Of a DNA stretch of 64,000 bases, positions 1 to 9,205 are shown piece by piece. This stretch comes from Allobosea thiooxidans. GTDB taxonomy: Bacteria; Pseudomonadota; Alphaproteobacteria; Rhizobiales; Beijerinckiaceae. How positions within the stretch are numbered: position 1 is the first letter of the stretch; each line of letters begins with the position of its first letter. Location of the stretch: positions 124,001 through 188,000 of the forward strand of contig NZ_FUYX01000010.1 in the NCBI RefSeq assembly GCF_900168195.1, written 5' to 3'. Position numbers and translations under genes: made by a program. The notes under the pieces are model-generated. The model worked only from the letters and a program-made list of their open reading frames with translations, was not told where the DNA came from and made no database searches.

Positions 1-48
1 ACAGCCCGGCTCCCGGCACGGAATTTTGCGGCAAGCGCTCCTCCAAAT

Positions 49-65
49 GGTCCATGATATGGACC
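49..65. promoter_or_regulatory. Possible operator palindrome before the TRAP operon
   Basis: GGTCCA and TGGACC form a perfect inverted repeat around a 5-bp spacer. A second, 11-bp palindrome, TGTGGACCACA, lies at 164-174, so the core TGGACC recurs. Both lie upstream of the fused TRAP transporter gene and could bind its regulator. Which regulator is unknown, and short palindromes do arise by chance. Apart from these, bases 1-288 show no convincing gene. Confidence 0.25.
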
Positions 66-288
66 TTGTTCTTATGCCCCAACCGTAGATTGGCGCTTTC
101 CGGATTGCAATGCCGTCCTCCTCGTGTAATCTGCCCGCCGCCCCGCTGTATGGCTATTCACAGTGTGGACCACAATCGACGCCGACCATCAGACAAGATC
201 GGCGCGGAGGGAGGAACGGAACGATGGCCCTCGAGGCAACCTGCGTAGCGGGCGCGTCGCGCCCGTCGACCGGCGTCTGAGGTCGCCT

Positions 289-2157
289 ATGGTCGATGTC
301 GTCGATACGCTGCACATCCCGGAGAATCTGAGCGAGAACGAGGACGCCCGCCCCGGCTCGGCGATCATGCGACCGGTCGAGATCGTCGCCGCCGCGCTGG
401 TCGCCTTCATCATCGGCGTGCTGCTGCTCGGCGTCGTCTCGCGCTATGTCTTCTCGCTGCCCTTCGTCTGGGTCGACGAGGTCGCATCGATCGCCTTCAT
501 CTGGCTCGCCATGCTCGGCGCCGCCATCGCCGTGGACCGCAACGAGCATCTGCGGCTGACGCTCTTCGTCGGCATGATGTCGGCCCGGCTGCGCGAATTC
601 GTCGAAACGCTGGCTCTGCTCGCGGTCGCCGCCTTCCTGGGCGCGATGGTCGCCCCGGCCATCGAATACGCGGTGGAAGAGAGCTACGTCACCTCGGCCG
701 CCCTCAACATCCCCGTCAGCTGGCGTGTCTCGGCGATCGCCGTCGGCATCGTGCTGATGCTGCTGCTCACCCTGCGCTATGTCTTCAAGACCGGGCGGCT
801 CGTCGACATCGCCGCCGCGGCACTGGTCGTCGGCGGCCTCGGTCTCGCCTTCTGGCTGCTCGGGCCGACGCTGAAGGGGCTCGGCTACTACAACATCCTG
901 ATCTTTCTGATCGGGATCGTCGCCGTCTGCCTCGTCGCAGGCGTTCCCATCGCCTTCTGCTTCGGGCTCGGCACGCTCGCCTTCCTCGTCTTCTCGACCA
1001 GCGTGCCGACCGTGGTGATGATCGGGCGCATGGACGAGGGCATGTCGAGCCTCATCCTGCTCTCCGTGCCGATCTTCGTGCTGCTCGGCTGCATCCTCGA
1101 CGCCACCGGAATGGGCAAGGCGATCGTCGATTTCCTCGCCTCCCTGCTTGGCCATGTCCGCGCCGGCATGTCCTATGTCCTGCTCGGCTCGCTCTACCTG
1201 GTCTCGGGCATCTCGGGCTCCAAGGTCTCGGACATGGCGACCGTCGCTCCGGCGCTCTTCCCGGAGATGAAACGGCGCGGCTACAAGCCCAAGGACCTGA
1301 TCGCGCTGCTCTCCACCGGCGCAGCCATGGCCGACACCGTGCCGCCTTCGATCGTGCTGATCGTGCTCGGCTCGGTCGCCGGCGTCTCGATCGCGGGCCT
1401 GTTCAATGCGGGCTTCGTCATCGCCGGCGTGCTGCTCGTCGCGCTCGCGGGTCTCGCCCGCTGGAAGGCGGCAGCGGAGGACATGAAGGGCGTTCGCCGC
1501 GCCCCGCTCGCCGTGATCGGCAAGGTCGCGATCGTCGCGGCGCCGGCGCTGGTCCTGCCCTTCATCATTCGCGCGGCGGTGGGCGGCGGCGTCGCCACCG
1601 CGACCGAGGTCTCGACCATCGCGGTGCTCTATGCGCTCGTGATCGGCATCGTGCTCTATGGCGGCATCGGCCTGCGCAAATTCTACCAGATGCTGGTCGA
1701 GACGGCCGCGCTCTCCGGCGCGATCCTGGTGATCCTCGGCACCGCGCTCGCCATGGCCTGGGCCCTGACCCAGACCGGTTTCGCCCGCGATCTCGCCGTC
1801 TTCATGGCGAATCTGCCTGGCGGCTGGCTCACCTTCATGGCGGTGACCATCGTCGTCTTCATGATCCTCGGCTGCGTGCTGGAGGGGCTGCCGGCGATCG
1901 TGCTGATGGCGCCGCTGATGTTCCCGATCGCCAAGAATCTCGGCATCAACGACGTGCACTATTCGATGGTCGTCGTCACCGCGATGAACATCGGCCTGAT
2001 GGCGCCGCCGATCGGCATCGGCTTCTACATCGCCTGCAAGATCGGCAACGTCTCGCCCGACGAGGCGATGGGCGCGATCTGGCCCTATCTCATCGCGCTG
2101 ATCGTCGGCCTTGTCGTCATTGCCCTCGTCCCCGGCCTCTCGACCTGGGTGCTGTGA
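289..2157 (+). CDS. TRAP transporter, fused small (DctQ) and large (DctM) permease
   Basis: This is a 622-residue inner-membrane protein. The N-terminal part (about residues 25-170) is a four-helix DctQ-type small permease. The rest (about 195-615) is a DctM-type large permease with many hydrophobic segments and the polar LSTGAAMADTVPPS-like re-entrant region typical of that family. TRAP transporters use an ion gradient and a periplasmic binding protein to import organic acids and related solutes; the fused form is a known variant. The start at 289 is preferred because AGG lies a few bases upstream and the DctQ domain follows soon after. An ATG at 163 in the same frame would add 42 residues of poor character. 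The binding protein follows 61 bp downstream. The substrate is not visible from sequence. Confidence 0.9.
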   Translation: MVDVVDTLHIPENLSENEDARPGSAIMRPVEIVAAALVAFIIGVLLLGVVSRYVFSLPFVWVDEVASIAFIWLAMLGAAIAVDRNEHLRLTLFVGMMSARLREFVETLALLAVAAFLGAMVAPAIEYAVEESYVTSAALNIPVSWRVSAIAVGIVLMLLLTLRYVFKTGRLVDIAAAALVVGGLGLAFWLLGPTLKGLGYYNILIFLIGIVAVCLVAGVPIAFCFGLGTLAFLVFSTSVPTVVMIGRMDEGMSSLILLSVPIFVLLGCILDATGMGKAIVDFLASLLGHVRAGMSYVLLGSLYLVSGISGSKVSDMATVAPALFPEMKRRGYKPKDLIALLSTGAAMADTVPPSIVLIVLGSVAGVSIAGLFNAGFVIAGVLLVALAGLARWKAAAEDMKGVRRAPLAVIGKVAIVAAPALVLPFIIRAAVGGGVATATEVSTIAVLYALVIGIVLYGGIGLRKFYQMLVETAALSGAILVILGTALAMAWALTQTGFARDLAVFMANLPGGWLTFMAVTIVVFMILGCVLEGLPAIVLMAPLMFPIAKNLGINDVHYSMVVVTAMNIGLMAPPIGIGFYIACKIGNVSPDEAMGAIWPYLIALIVGLVVIALVPGLSTWVL

Positions 2158-2218
2158 AGCTCAACGCCAACCACAAGAAACCAGCAAGAAAACAGACGCT
2201 CTCAAGGAGAAAACGCCC

Positions 2219-3238
2219 ATGACCATCTCGCGCCGCACCCTGCTCCAGGCGACAGCCGCCGCCTCCGCAATCGGCACCTTCCATATCGGCCGCGCCAACG
2301 CCCAGGCCGCCGAGTTCACCTATAAATACGCCAACAACCTGCCCGTCGCGCACCCGATGAACACGCGCGCCAACGAGGCCGTGGCCAAGATCAAGGAAGA
2401 GACGAAGGGTCGGGTCGACATCCAGATCTTCCCGAACAACCAGCTCGGCTCCGACACCGACATGCTGAGCCAGGTCCGCTCCGGCGGCGTCGAGTTCTTC
2501 ACGCTGTCGCCGCTGATCCTGTCGACGCTGGTCGCCAACGCCTCGCTCTCCGGCATCGGCTTCGCCTTCCCGAACTACGACGCCGTCTGGAAGGCGATGG
2601 ACGGCGAGCTCGGCGCCTATGTCCGCGGCCAGATCAACAAGGCCAACCTCGTCGTCATGGACAAGATCTGGGACAACGGCTTCCGCCAGATCACCTCGTC
2701 CAGGGGCCCGGTCGCCACGCCCGACGACCTGAAGGGCTTCAAGATCCGCGTTCCGGTCTCGCCGCTCTGGACCTCGATGTTCACCGCCTTCCAGTCGGCC
2801 CCGGCCTCGATCAACTTCGCCGAGGTCTACACCGCGCTGCAGACCAAGATCGTCGACGGCCAGGAGAACCCGCTCGCCATCATCGCGACGGCCAAGCTCT
2901 TCGAGGTGCAGAAGTACCTCTCGCTGACCAACCACATGTGGGACGGCTTCTGGTTCCTGGCCAACCGCCGCGCCTGGGAGAAGCTGCCGGAGGACCTGCG
3001 CGCCATCGTCGCCAAGAACATCAACGCCGCCGCGGTGCTGGAGCGCGAGGACGTCGCCAAGCTCAATGCCGGCCTGCAGGGCGAGCTGGTCTCGAAGGGC
3101 ATGGTCGTCAACGAGGCCAAGGCCGACGCCTTCCGCGACGCGCTGCGCAAGGCCGGCTTCTACGCCGAGTGGAAGAAGAAGTACGGCGACGAGGCCTGGG
3201 GCATCCTGGAAAAGGCGGTCGGCAGCTCGCTGAGCTGA
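2219..3238 (+). CDS. TRAP transporter substrate-binding protein (DctP family)
   Basis: This 339-residue periplasmic solute receptor is partner of the permease just upstream. The N-terminus MTISRRTLLQATAAASAIG has a twin-arginine motif followed by a hydrophobic stretch and an ANAQA-like cleavage site, so export is probably by Tat. The mature part has DctP-family features, such as NNQLGSD early and the FKIRVP segment before the hinge. A strong ribosome-binding site, AAGGAG, lies 9 bases before the ATG at 2219 and decides the start. The pair is followed by an SDR and the inositol genes, so a polyol, sugar acid or inositol-derived ligand is possible, but that is only context. Confidence 0.9.
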   Translation: MTISRRTLLQATAAASAIGTFHIGRANAQAAEFTYKYANNLPVAHPMNTRANEAVAKIKEETKGRVDIQIFPNNQLGSDTDMLSQVRSGGVEFFTLSPLILSTLVANASLSGIGFAFPNYDAVWKAMDGELGAYVRGQINKANLVVMDKIWDNGFRQITSSRGPVATPDDLKGFKIRVPVSPLWTSMFTAFQSAPASINFAEVYTALQTKIVDGQENPLAIIATAKLFEVQKYLSLTNHMWDGFWFLANRRAWEKLPEDLRAIVAKNINAAAVLEREDVAKLNAGLQGELVSKGMVVNEAKADAFRDALRKAGFYAEWKKKYGDEAWGILEKAVGSSLS

Positions 3239-3252
3239 CAACGCCATAATTC

Positions 3253-3367
3253 CCTCAGCCCTCATCCTGAGGAGCGGGCACGAGCCCGCGTCTCGAAAGC
3301 TGTTTCAGCGTGCACTGGAGCATCCTTCGAGACGCCGCTTTGCGGCTCCTCAGGATGAGGGCTGAGG
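3253..3367. repeat. Palindromic intergenic repeat, family A, copy 1
   Basis: The ends are 20-bp-scale inverted arms (CTCAGCCCTCATCCTGAGGA against its complement). Inside is a variable centre containing GTCTCGAA and TTCGAGAC, so the whole element can fold as a long hairpin. Closely similar copies lie at 28337-28446 and 51565-51661. All are intergenic, and elements of this look are common in Hyphomicrobiales genomes. It may end transcription or stabilise mRNA 3-prime ends. Confidence 0.85.
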
Positions 3368-3400
3368 TTTTCTGTTCTGGTGATATCGGAGTTTCCCGCC

Positions 3401-4204
3401 ATGGCCGACCGGCTGAAGGGCAAGACCGCCATCGTCTTCGGCGCCGGCTCCTCCGGCCCCGGCTGGGGCAACGGCAAGGCCGCGGCCGTGGCCTATGCCC
3501 GTGAGGGCGCGGGCGTCGCCTGCATCGACCTGAACCGGGCGGCCGCCGAGGAAACCGCCGCGATCATCGCCGGCGAGGGCGGCAAGGCACTGGCGCTCGC
3601 TGCCGACGTCACGAATCTCGCCTCGGTCGAGGCCTGCATCGCCGAGACCGCGGCGCATTTCGGCCGGCTCGACATCCTGCACAACAATGTCGGCGTCACC
3701 CATATGGGCGGGCCGGTCGAGCTCTCCGAGGCGCAGTTCGAGGCCTCGCTCCAGCTCAATCTCGGCTCGGTCTATCGCTGCGCCAAGGCCGCGATCCCGG
3801 AGATGCTGAAGGGCGGCGGCGGCGCCATCGTCAACATCTCCTCGCTCGCCGCCATCCGCTGGACCGGCTACCCCTATTTCGCTTACTACGCCACCAAGGC
3901 GGCGGTGAACCAGGCGACGGTCGCGCTCGCGATGCAATATGCGAAGGCCGGCATCCGCGCCAACTGCATCATGCCCGGCCTGATCGACACGCCGCTGATC
4001 TACAAGCAGATCTCGACGCAATACGCTTCCGTCGAGGAGATGGTCGCCGCCCGCGACGCGCAGGTGCCGATGGGCAAGATGGGCACGGCCTGGGACATCG
4101 CCAACGCCGCCGTCTTCCTGGCTTCCGACGAGGCCAAATTCATCACCGGCGTCTGCCTGCCCGTCGATGGCGGCCAGAGCTGCACCGCCAGCCTGCCAGG
4201 CTGA
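3401..4204 (+). CDS. SDR family NAD(P)-dependent oxidoreductase
   Basis: This 267-residue cytoplasmic dehydrogenase of the classical short-chain type has a Rossmann nucleotide-binding loop near residues 15-27, in the variant form GAGSSGPGWGNG. It also has NNVG after beta-4, a catalytic Ser in NISS, and the YYATK active-site Tyr-Lys pair. The C-terminus ends in the usual VDGGQS-type loop. It lies between the TRAP transporter and the inositol regulator and may oxidise the imported compound or an inositol derivative. Start 3401 is chosen over the in-frame ATG at 3380 because it has a CGGAG sequence upstream and begins right at the fold. The substrate is unknown. Confidence 0.85.
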   Translation: MADRLKGKTAIVFGAGSSGPGWGNGKAAAVAYAREGAGVACIDLNRAAAEETAAIIAGEGGKALALAADVTNLASVEACIAETAAHFGRLDILHNNVGVTHMGGPVELSEAQFEASLQLNLGSVYRCAKAAIPEMLKGGGGAIVNISSLAAIRWTGYPYFAYYATKAAVNQATVALAMQYAKAGIRANCIMPGLIDTPLIYKQISTQYASVEEMVAARDAQVPMGKMGTAWDIANAAVFLASDEAKFITGVCLPVDGGQSCTASLPG

Positions 4205-4212
4205 GCGCATCC

Positions 4213-4316
4213 GTCATTCTCGGGCGAAGCGAGGCGGAGACCCGAGAATCTCCGACAGGAGACGCGCCGGGAGCCTCCATCGGCATGAGATGCTCGGGTC
4301 AAGCCCGAGCATGACG
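4213..4316. repeat. Palindromic intergenic repeat, family D, copy 1
   Basis: Outer ends GTCATTCTCGGGC and GCCCGAGCATGAC form inverted arms. Inner arms (GGAGACCCGAGAATCTCC) suggest a branched fold. It is related to 10175-10250 and, in its outer arms, to 22262-22297. It fills most of the gap between the SDR and the RpiR regulator gene. Confidence 0.7.
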
Positions 4317-4419
4317 CCTCTCCTCCATCATCGAGCGTTCATTCCTCCTTTGGAACGCTTGCTCCATTTCCGCTTCGCTGCCAGAACTGTCGCAACAGGG
4401 ACGGCAACGGAAATCCAGA

Positions 4420-5283
4420 ATGAGCGAAACCGCCGTTGCGGAGCTGCCGCGCGATTTCGATGGCCTGCGCGCCCTCATTCTCGGCCAGCGCGAGAGCTTG
4501 CCGAAGCGCATCGCCCAGATCGCGGCCTATGCGCTCGACAACCCCGACGAGATCGCCTTCGGCACGGCCGCGAGCATCGCCATCTCGGCCGGCGTCCAGC
4601 CCTCGACGCTGATCCGCTTCGCCCAGCATCTCGGCTTCGACGGCTTCACCAGCCTGCAAGGCGTGTTCCGCGAGCGCCTGCGCGAGCGCAATTCCAGCTA
4701 TGAGGAACGACTCAACACCTTGCGGGCCGACGAGGGCACCGCCGGCAACCACCGCATCCTCGACGGCTTCCTCACCGCCTCGCGCAAATCGCTCGACGTG
4801 ATGGGCCGCAGCCTGGACGAAGGCACGCTCGACCGCGCGATCGAGATGCTCGCCGGTGCCGAGACCCTCTACATCCTCGCCCGCCGCCGCTCCTATCCGG
4901 TGGCGAGCTATCTCGCCTATGCGCTGGGCAAGCTCGGCGTGCGCTACCAGCTCGTCGAATCGGCGGCCGGCCTCGACCCCGAGATGATCGCCTTCGCCAC
5001 GCCGAAGGACGCAGCCCTGGTCATCAGCTTCTCGCCCTACGCGGCCGCGACGATCGAGGATGCACGAGGCCTGGCCGAGCGCGGCGTCCCCGTCATCGCC
5101 ATCACCGACAGCGCCTTCTCGCCCCTGGCGAGCACCGCCAGGCTCTGGTTCGAGGTCGCGGAGGCCGATTTCGGCGGCTTCCGCACGCTCTCCTCGACCA
5201 TGGCGCTCGCAATGGCGCTGGCCGTCGGCATCGGCGAGGCCCGACGGGCGCCGCGCGGGCGACGGCGCCGCTCGCGCGAATAG
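4420..5283 (+). CDS. iolR: RpiR/MurR family transcriptional regulator, probable IolR
   Basis: The protein has 287 residues. An N-terminal HTH_6 domain (about 15-90) contains the family-typical SISAGVQPSTLIRFAQHLGFDGF recognition helix region, and a C-terminal SIS sugar-phosphate-binding domain (about 120-270) contains ALVISFSPYA and VIAITD. In rhizobia the RpiR-type repressor IolR controls inositol catabolism through GGAA-N6-TTCC sites. Two such sites, one perfect and one with a single mismatch, lie right behind this gene before iolC, which supports the assignment. A poorer match (GGAA-N6-CTCC at 4352-4365) lies before its own start and may mean autoregulation. The C-terminus is Arg-rich. Start 4420 is the first good ATG before the HTH. 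Confidence 0.85.
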   Translation: MSETAVAELPRDFDGLRALILGQRESLPKRIAQIAAYALDNPDEIAFGTAASIAISAGVQPSTLIRFAQHLGFDGFTSLQGVFRERLRERNSSYEERLNTLRADEGTAGNHRILDGFLTASRKSLDVMGRSLDEGTLDRAIEMLAGAETLYILARRRSYPVASYLAYALGKLGVRYQLVESAAGLDPEMIAFATPKDAALVISFSPYAAATIEDARGLAERGVPVIAITDSAFSPLASTARLWFEVAEADFGGFRTLSSTMALAMALAVGIGEARRAPRGRRRRSRE

Positions 5284-5296
5284 GAACAGGTATTCC
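5283..5296. promoter_or_regulatory. IolR operator, perfect GGAA-N6-TTCC
   Basis: GGAACAGGTATTCC matches the 14-bp IolR motif described for rhizobial inositol genes. It begins on the last base of the regulator gene's stop codon, about 100 bp before iolC. A second site lies exactly 30 bp further on, about three helical turns. Confidence 0.75.
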
Positions 5297-5312
5297 GCAT
5301 TGACGGAATAAT

Positions 5313-5326
5313 GGAATTATTATTTC
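5313..5326. promoter_or_regulatory. Second IolR operator, one mismatch
   Basis: GGAATTATTATTTC differs from GGAA-N6-TTCC at one position. The 30-bp phase with the site at 5283 and the AT-rich surroundings fit a repressed promoter for iolC-iolD-iolE-iolB. Confidence 0.6.
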
Positions 5327-5394
5327 ATAACCGCCGAGGCGGAGCCGTTCGGCCGACCGCACCTCACGAAAAGCGGCAGGGCCGGGAGGAGCAT

Positions 5395-7329
5395 ATGACG
5401 GAACCGCGCGGCAGCTCGGCGCAGGCGCTCGACGTCATCACCATCGGCCGGGCCTCGGTCGATCTCTACGGCCAGCAGATCGGCTCACGGCTCGAAGACG
5501 TCACCTCCTTCGCCAAATCGGTCGGCGGCTGCCCGGCCAATATCGCCATCGGCACGGCCCGTCTCGGCCTGCGCTCGGCCCTGCTGACCCGCGTCGGCAA
5601 CGAGCAGTTCGGCCGTTTCCTGCGCGAGCAGCTCGCCCGCGAGGGGGTGAATCTCGACGGCCTCAAGACCGATCCGGAGCGGCTGACCGCGCTCGCCATC
5701 CTCTCGGTCGAGAGCGACAAGTCCTTCCCGCTGCTGTTCTACCGCGAGAACTGCGCCGACATGGCGCTGGAGGAAGGCGACATCGATCCCGCCTTCATCG
5801 CGAAGGCTCGCGCCGTCGTCGTCACCGGCACGCATTTCGCCCGCCCCGGCCCGGAGGCCGCACAGCGCAAGGCGATGAAGCTGATGCGCGCGAACTGCGG
5901 CAAGGTCGTGCTCGACATCGATTACCGCCCCAATCTCTGGGGTCTCGCCGGGCACGATGCCGGCGACAACCGCTACATCGCCTCGCAGGCTGTCTCCGAA
6001 CGAATGAAGACGGTCCTGCCGGGCTGCGACCTGATCATCGGCACGGAAGAGGAAGTCCTGATCGCCTCGGGCGAAAGCGAATTGCTGCCGGCACTCAAGA
6101 CGATCCGTTCGCTGACTCCCGCCACCATCGTCCTCAAGCGCGGCCCGATGGGTTGCATCGTCTACGAGGGCGCGATTCCCAACGATCTCGAGGACGGCAT
6201 CGTCGGCAAGGGCTTCCCGATCGAGGTCTACAACGTGCTCGGCGCCGGCGACGCCTTCATGTCCGGCTTCCTGCGCGGCTGGCTCGGCGGCGAGAGTCTC
6301 GCCACCGCCGCGACCTGGGCCAATGCCTGCGGCGCCTTCGCCGTCTCGCGTCTGCTCTGCTCGCCGGAAAGCCCGACCTTCGAGGAGCTGCAATACTTCC
6401 TCAAGAGCGGCAGCCCGCACCGCGCCCTGCGCAAGGACGAGGCCATCAACCATATCCACTGGGCGACGACGCGCCGCCGCGACATCCCCTCGCTGATGGC
6501 GCTGGCCTGCGATCATCGCTCGCAATTGGAAGAGCTCGCTGCCAGGCTCGGCGCCGATCCGGCCCGCATCCGCGATTTCAAGGTGCTCGCCGTCAGGGCT
6601 GCCGCCCGCGTCGCCAATGGCCGGCCGGGCTACGGCATGCTGCTCGACGAGAAGCACGGCCGCGAGGCGATGTTCGAATTCGCCCGCCATCCCTTCGCCT
6701 GGCTCGGCCGCCCGGTCGAGCTGCCGGGCTCGCGCCCCCTGCGCTTCGAGACCAGCCAGGATATCGGCTCCCTCCTGCCGGAATGGCCGGTCGATCATTG
6801 CATCAAGTGCCTGTGCTTCTATCACCCGGACGATCCCGCAGCACTGAAACGCGAGCAGCAGGAGAAGCTGCGCGGCCTGTTCGAGGCGGCCCGCAAGGTC
6901 GGCCGCGAACTGCTGGTCGAGATCATCGCCTCCAAGAACGGCCCGCTCGGCCCCGACACGATCGCCTGCGCGCTGGAGGAGATCTACGCGCTCGGCATCA
7001 AGCCCGACTGGTGGAAGCTGGAGCCGCAATCCTCCCCCGCCGCCTGGGTAGCGATCGAAAAGACCATCGCGAAGCATGATCCCTGGTGCCGCGGCGTGCT
7101 GCTGCTCGGGCTCGATGCCCCCGCCGAGGAGCTGGAAGCCGGTTTCGCCGCGACCGCCGGCGCCCCCGTCGTCAAGGGCTTCGCCGTCGGCCGCACCATC
7201 TTCATGACGGCCGCAGAAGGCTGGCTTGCGGGCAAGCTCGACGACGAAGCGGCCATCGCCGACATGGCGCGACGTTTCGAGGCGCTGACCGGCCTCTGGC
7301 TTGCCACGCGCGGCCGCAAGGCGGCATAG
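5395..7329 (+). CDS. iolC: IolC: 5-dehydro-2-deoxygluconokinase fused to DUF2090 domain
   Basis: The 644 residues form two domains. The N-terminal half is a PfkB-type kinase: GRASVDLYG early, GGCPANIAIG near 45, and the NVLGAGDAF signature near 280-288 with the catalytic Asp. It phosphorylates 5-dehydro-2-deoxy-D-gluconate in inositol breakdown. From about residue 345 to the end is a DUF2090 domain, an aldolase-like TIM barrel often fused to IolC in proteobacteria; it may supply the IolJ aldolase step, which is family-based inference. GGGAGGA lies 6 bases before the ATG at 5395 and fixes the start. It is the first gene of the iolCDEB run, and iolD follows after 21 bp. Confidence 0.93.
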   Translation: MTEPRGSSAQALDVITIGRASVDLYGQQIGSRLEDVTSFAKSVGGCPANIAIGTARLGLRSALLTRVGNEQFGRFLREQLAREGVNLDGLKTDPERLTALAILSVESDKSFPLLFYRENCADMALEEGDIDPAFIAKARAVVVTGTHFARPGPEAAQRKAMKLMRANCGKVVLDIDYRPNLWGLAGHDAGDNRYIASQAVSERMKTVLPGCDLIIGTEEEVLIASGESELLPALKTIRSLTPATIVLKRGPMGCIVYEGAIPNDLEDGIVGKGFPIEVYNVLGAGDAFMSGFLRGWLGGESLATAATWANACGAFAVSRLLCSPESPTFEELQYFLKSGSPHRALRKDEAINHIHWATTRRRDIPSLMALACDHRSQLEELAARLGADPARIRDFKVLAVRAAARVANGRPGYGMLLDEKHGREAMFEFARHPFAWLGRPVELPGSRPLRFETSQDIGSLLPEWPVDHCIKCLCFYHPDDPAALKREQQEKLRGLFEAARKVGRELLVEIIASKNGPLGPDTIACALEEIYALGIKPDWWKLEPQSSPAAWVAIEKTIAKHDPWCRGVLLLGLDAPAEELEAGFAATAGAPVVKGFAVGRTIFMTAAEGWLAGKLDDEAAIADMARRFEALTGLWLATRGRKAA

Positions 7330-7350
7330 CTTCCGTCTCGGAGACAGATC

Positions 7351-9198
7351 ATGAGCACCGTCCGCCTCACCATGGCGCAGGCGCTGACGCGCTTCCTCAG
7401 CCGCCAGATGACCGAGATCGACGGAAAGCGCCTGCCGATCTTCGGCGGCGTCTGGGCGATCTTCGGCCATGGCAATGTCGCCGGCCTCGGCGAGGCGCTC
7501 TGGCACGAACGCGAGACCCTTCCGACCTTCCGCGCCCATAACGAGCAGGCCATGGCCCATGCCGCGATCGCCTATGCCAAGGCCAATATGCGCCGCCGCT
7601 TCATGGCCGCGACGACCTCGATCGGCCCCGGCGCGACCAATCTCGTCACCGCCGCGGCGCTCGCCCATGTCAACCGCCTGCCGGTGCTGCTGCTGCCGGG
7701 CGATGTCTTCGCCAACCGCATCCCCGATCCCGTCCTGCAGCAGGTCGAGGATTTCGGCGACGGCACTGTCTCCGCGAATGACTGCTTCCGGCCGGTCTCG
7801 CGCTATTTCGACCGCATCACCCGGCCCGAGCAGATCATCCCGGCTCTGACCCGCGCCATGCAGGTGCTGACCGACCCGGCCGAATGCGGGCCGGTCACGC
7901 TCGCGCTCTGTCAGGACGTGCAGGCCGAGGCCTACGACTATCCTGAGAGCTTCTTCGCTGAGCGGCTCTGGGCGCCGCGCCGTCCCCGCGCCGACCGCGA
8001 CGAGCTCAAGGCCGCAGCCGCGGCGCTCAAGGCTGCGAGGAAGCCGCTGATCGTCGCCGGCGGCGGCGTGCTCTATTCCGGTGCCAGCGACGCGCTCGCC
8101 CGGTTCTCGGCCGCGACCGGCATCCCCGTTTGCGAGACGCAAGGCGGCAAATCCGCCCTGCCCGATGACGAGGCGCTCAACATGGCGGCCGTCGGCGTCA
8201 CCGGCACGGCCGCGGCCAATCGCCTTGCCGCCGAGGCCGATCTCGTCCTGGCGGTGGGCACGCGCCTGCAGGATTTCACCACCGGTTCCTGGGCGCTGTT
8301 CGGCGCGGCCGGCAAGACGATCATCGGCCTCAACGTCCAGCCCTTCGACGCCGGCAAGCACCGCGCCTTGCCACTGGTTGCCGATGCCCGCGAGGGACTG
8401 GCCGAGCTGTCCGAGGCCATCGGCAGCTGGAAGGCACCGGAGAGCTGGACCGCCAATGCCAAGGCCGGCAAGGCCGATTGGCGCAAGGAAGCGGGCCAGG
8501 CCACCGCCGCCACCAACGCCGCCCTGCCCTCGGATGCGCAGGTCATCGGCGCGGTCCAGCGCACGCTGGGCTCGGATGTCATCCTGCTTCATGCGGCCGG
8601 CGGCCTGCCCGGCGAATTGCACAAGCTCTGGCAGGCCGGCGCGCCCGGCTCCTACCATGCCGAATACGGCTATTCCTGCATGGGCTACGAGATCGCCGGC
8701 GGGCTCGGCGCCAAGATGGCTCGGCCCGACAAGGAGGTCGTCGTCATGGTCGGCGACGGCTCCTATCTGATGCTCAATTCCGAGATCGCAACCTCGGTGA
8801 TGCTGGGCCTGAAGCTCACCATCGTGCTGCTCGACAATCGCGGCTTCGGCTGCATCAACCGGCTGCAGAACGCGACCGGCGGCCAGAGCTTCAACAACCT
8901 GCTCAAGGACAGCAGGCACGAGACCCTGCCGGAGATCGACTTCGTGCAGCACGCCGCCAGCATGGGGGCGATCGCGACGAAGGCCGCCTCGATCGCCGAG
9001 CTGGAGACGGCGCTGGCTGAGGCGAAGACCAATGCCCGCACCACGGTCGTCGTCATCGACACCGACCCGCTGGTCTCGACCGGCGCCGGGGGCGCCTGGT
9101 GGGATGTCGCGGTGCCCGAGGTGAGCGCGCGCGAGCAGGTGCGCACGGCGCGGGCGAATTACGACGAACGACGCAAGCAGCAGCGCGTCGGTGAATAG
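7351..9198 (+). CDS. iolD: IolD: 3D-(3,5/4)-trihydroxycyclohexane-1,2-dione acylhydrolase
   Basis: This 615-residue thiamine-diphosphate enzyme opens the ring of trihydroxycyclohexane-1,2-dione to give 5-deoxyglucuronate. Three acetolactate-synthase-like domains are visible. The N-terminal pyrimidine-binding domain contains the family hallmark HNEQAMAHAAIAYAKA with its conserved Glu, a central domain follows, and the C-terminal domain has the GDGSYLMLNSEI metal/diphosphate-binding motif from about residue 468. The length is usual for IolD. It lies 21 bp behind iolC and is probably co-transcribed with it. Confidence 0.95.
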   Translation: MSTVRLTMAQALTRFLSRQMTEIDGKRLPIFGGVWAIFGHGNVAGLGEALWHERETLPTFRAHNEQAMAHAAIAYAKANMRRRFMAATTSIGPGATNLVTAAALAHVNRLPVLLLPGDVFANRIPDPVLQQVEDFGDGTVSANDCFRPVSRYFDRITRPEQIIPALTRAMQVLTDPAECGPVTLALCQDVQAEAYDYPESFFAERLWAPRRPRADRDELKAAAAALKAARKPLIVAGGGVLYSGASDALARFSAATGIPVCETQGGKSALPDDEALNMAAVGVTGTAAANRLAAEADLVLAVGTRLQDFTTGSWALFGAAGKTIIGLNVQPFDAGKHRALPLVADAREGLAELSEAIGSWKAPESWTANAKAGKADWRKEAGQATAATNAALPSDAQVIGAVQRTLGSDVILLHAAGGLPGELHKLWQAGAPGSYHAEYGYSCMGYEIAGGLGAKMARPDKEVVVMVGDGSYLMLNSEIATSVMLGLKLTIVLLDNRGFGCINRLQNATGGQSFNNLLKDSRHETLPEIDFVQHAASMGAIATKAASIAELETALAEAKTNARTTVVVIDTDPLVSTGAGGAWWDVAVPEVSAREQVRTARANYDERRKQQRVGE

Positions 9199-9205
9199 AA
9201 CCATG

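Noticed and set aside
154..1959. Long frame opposite the TRAP permease (601 codons)
   Set aside because: It mirrors the codon bias of the true gene on the other strand and has the His/Asp/Arg/Gly-rich composition typical of antisense frames in high-GC DNA. No start signal or family.
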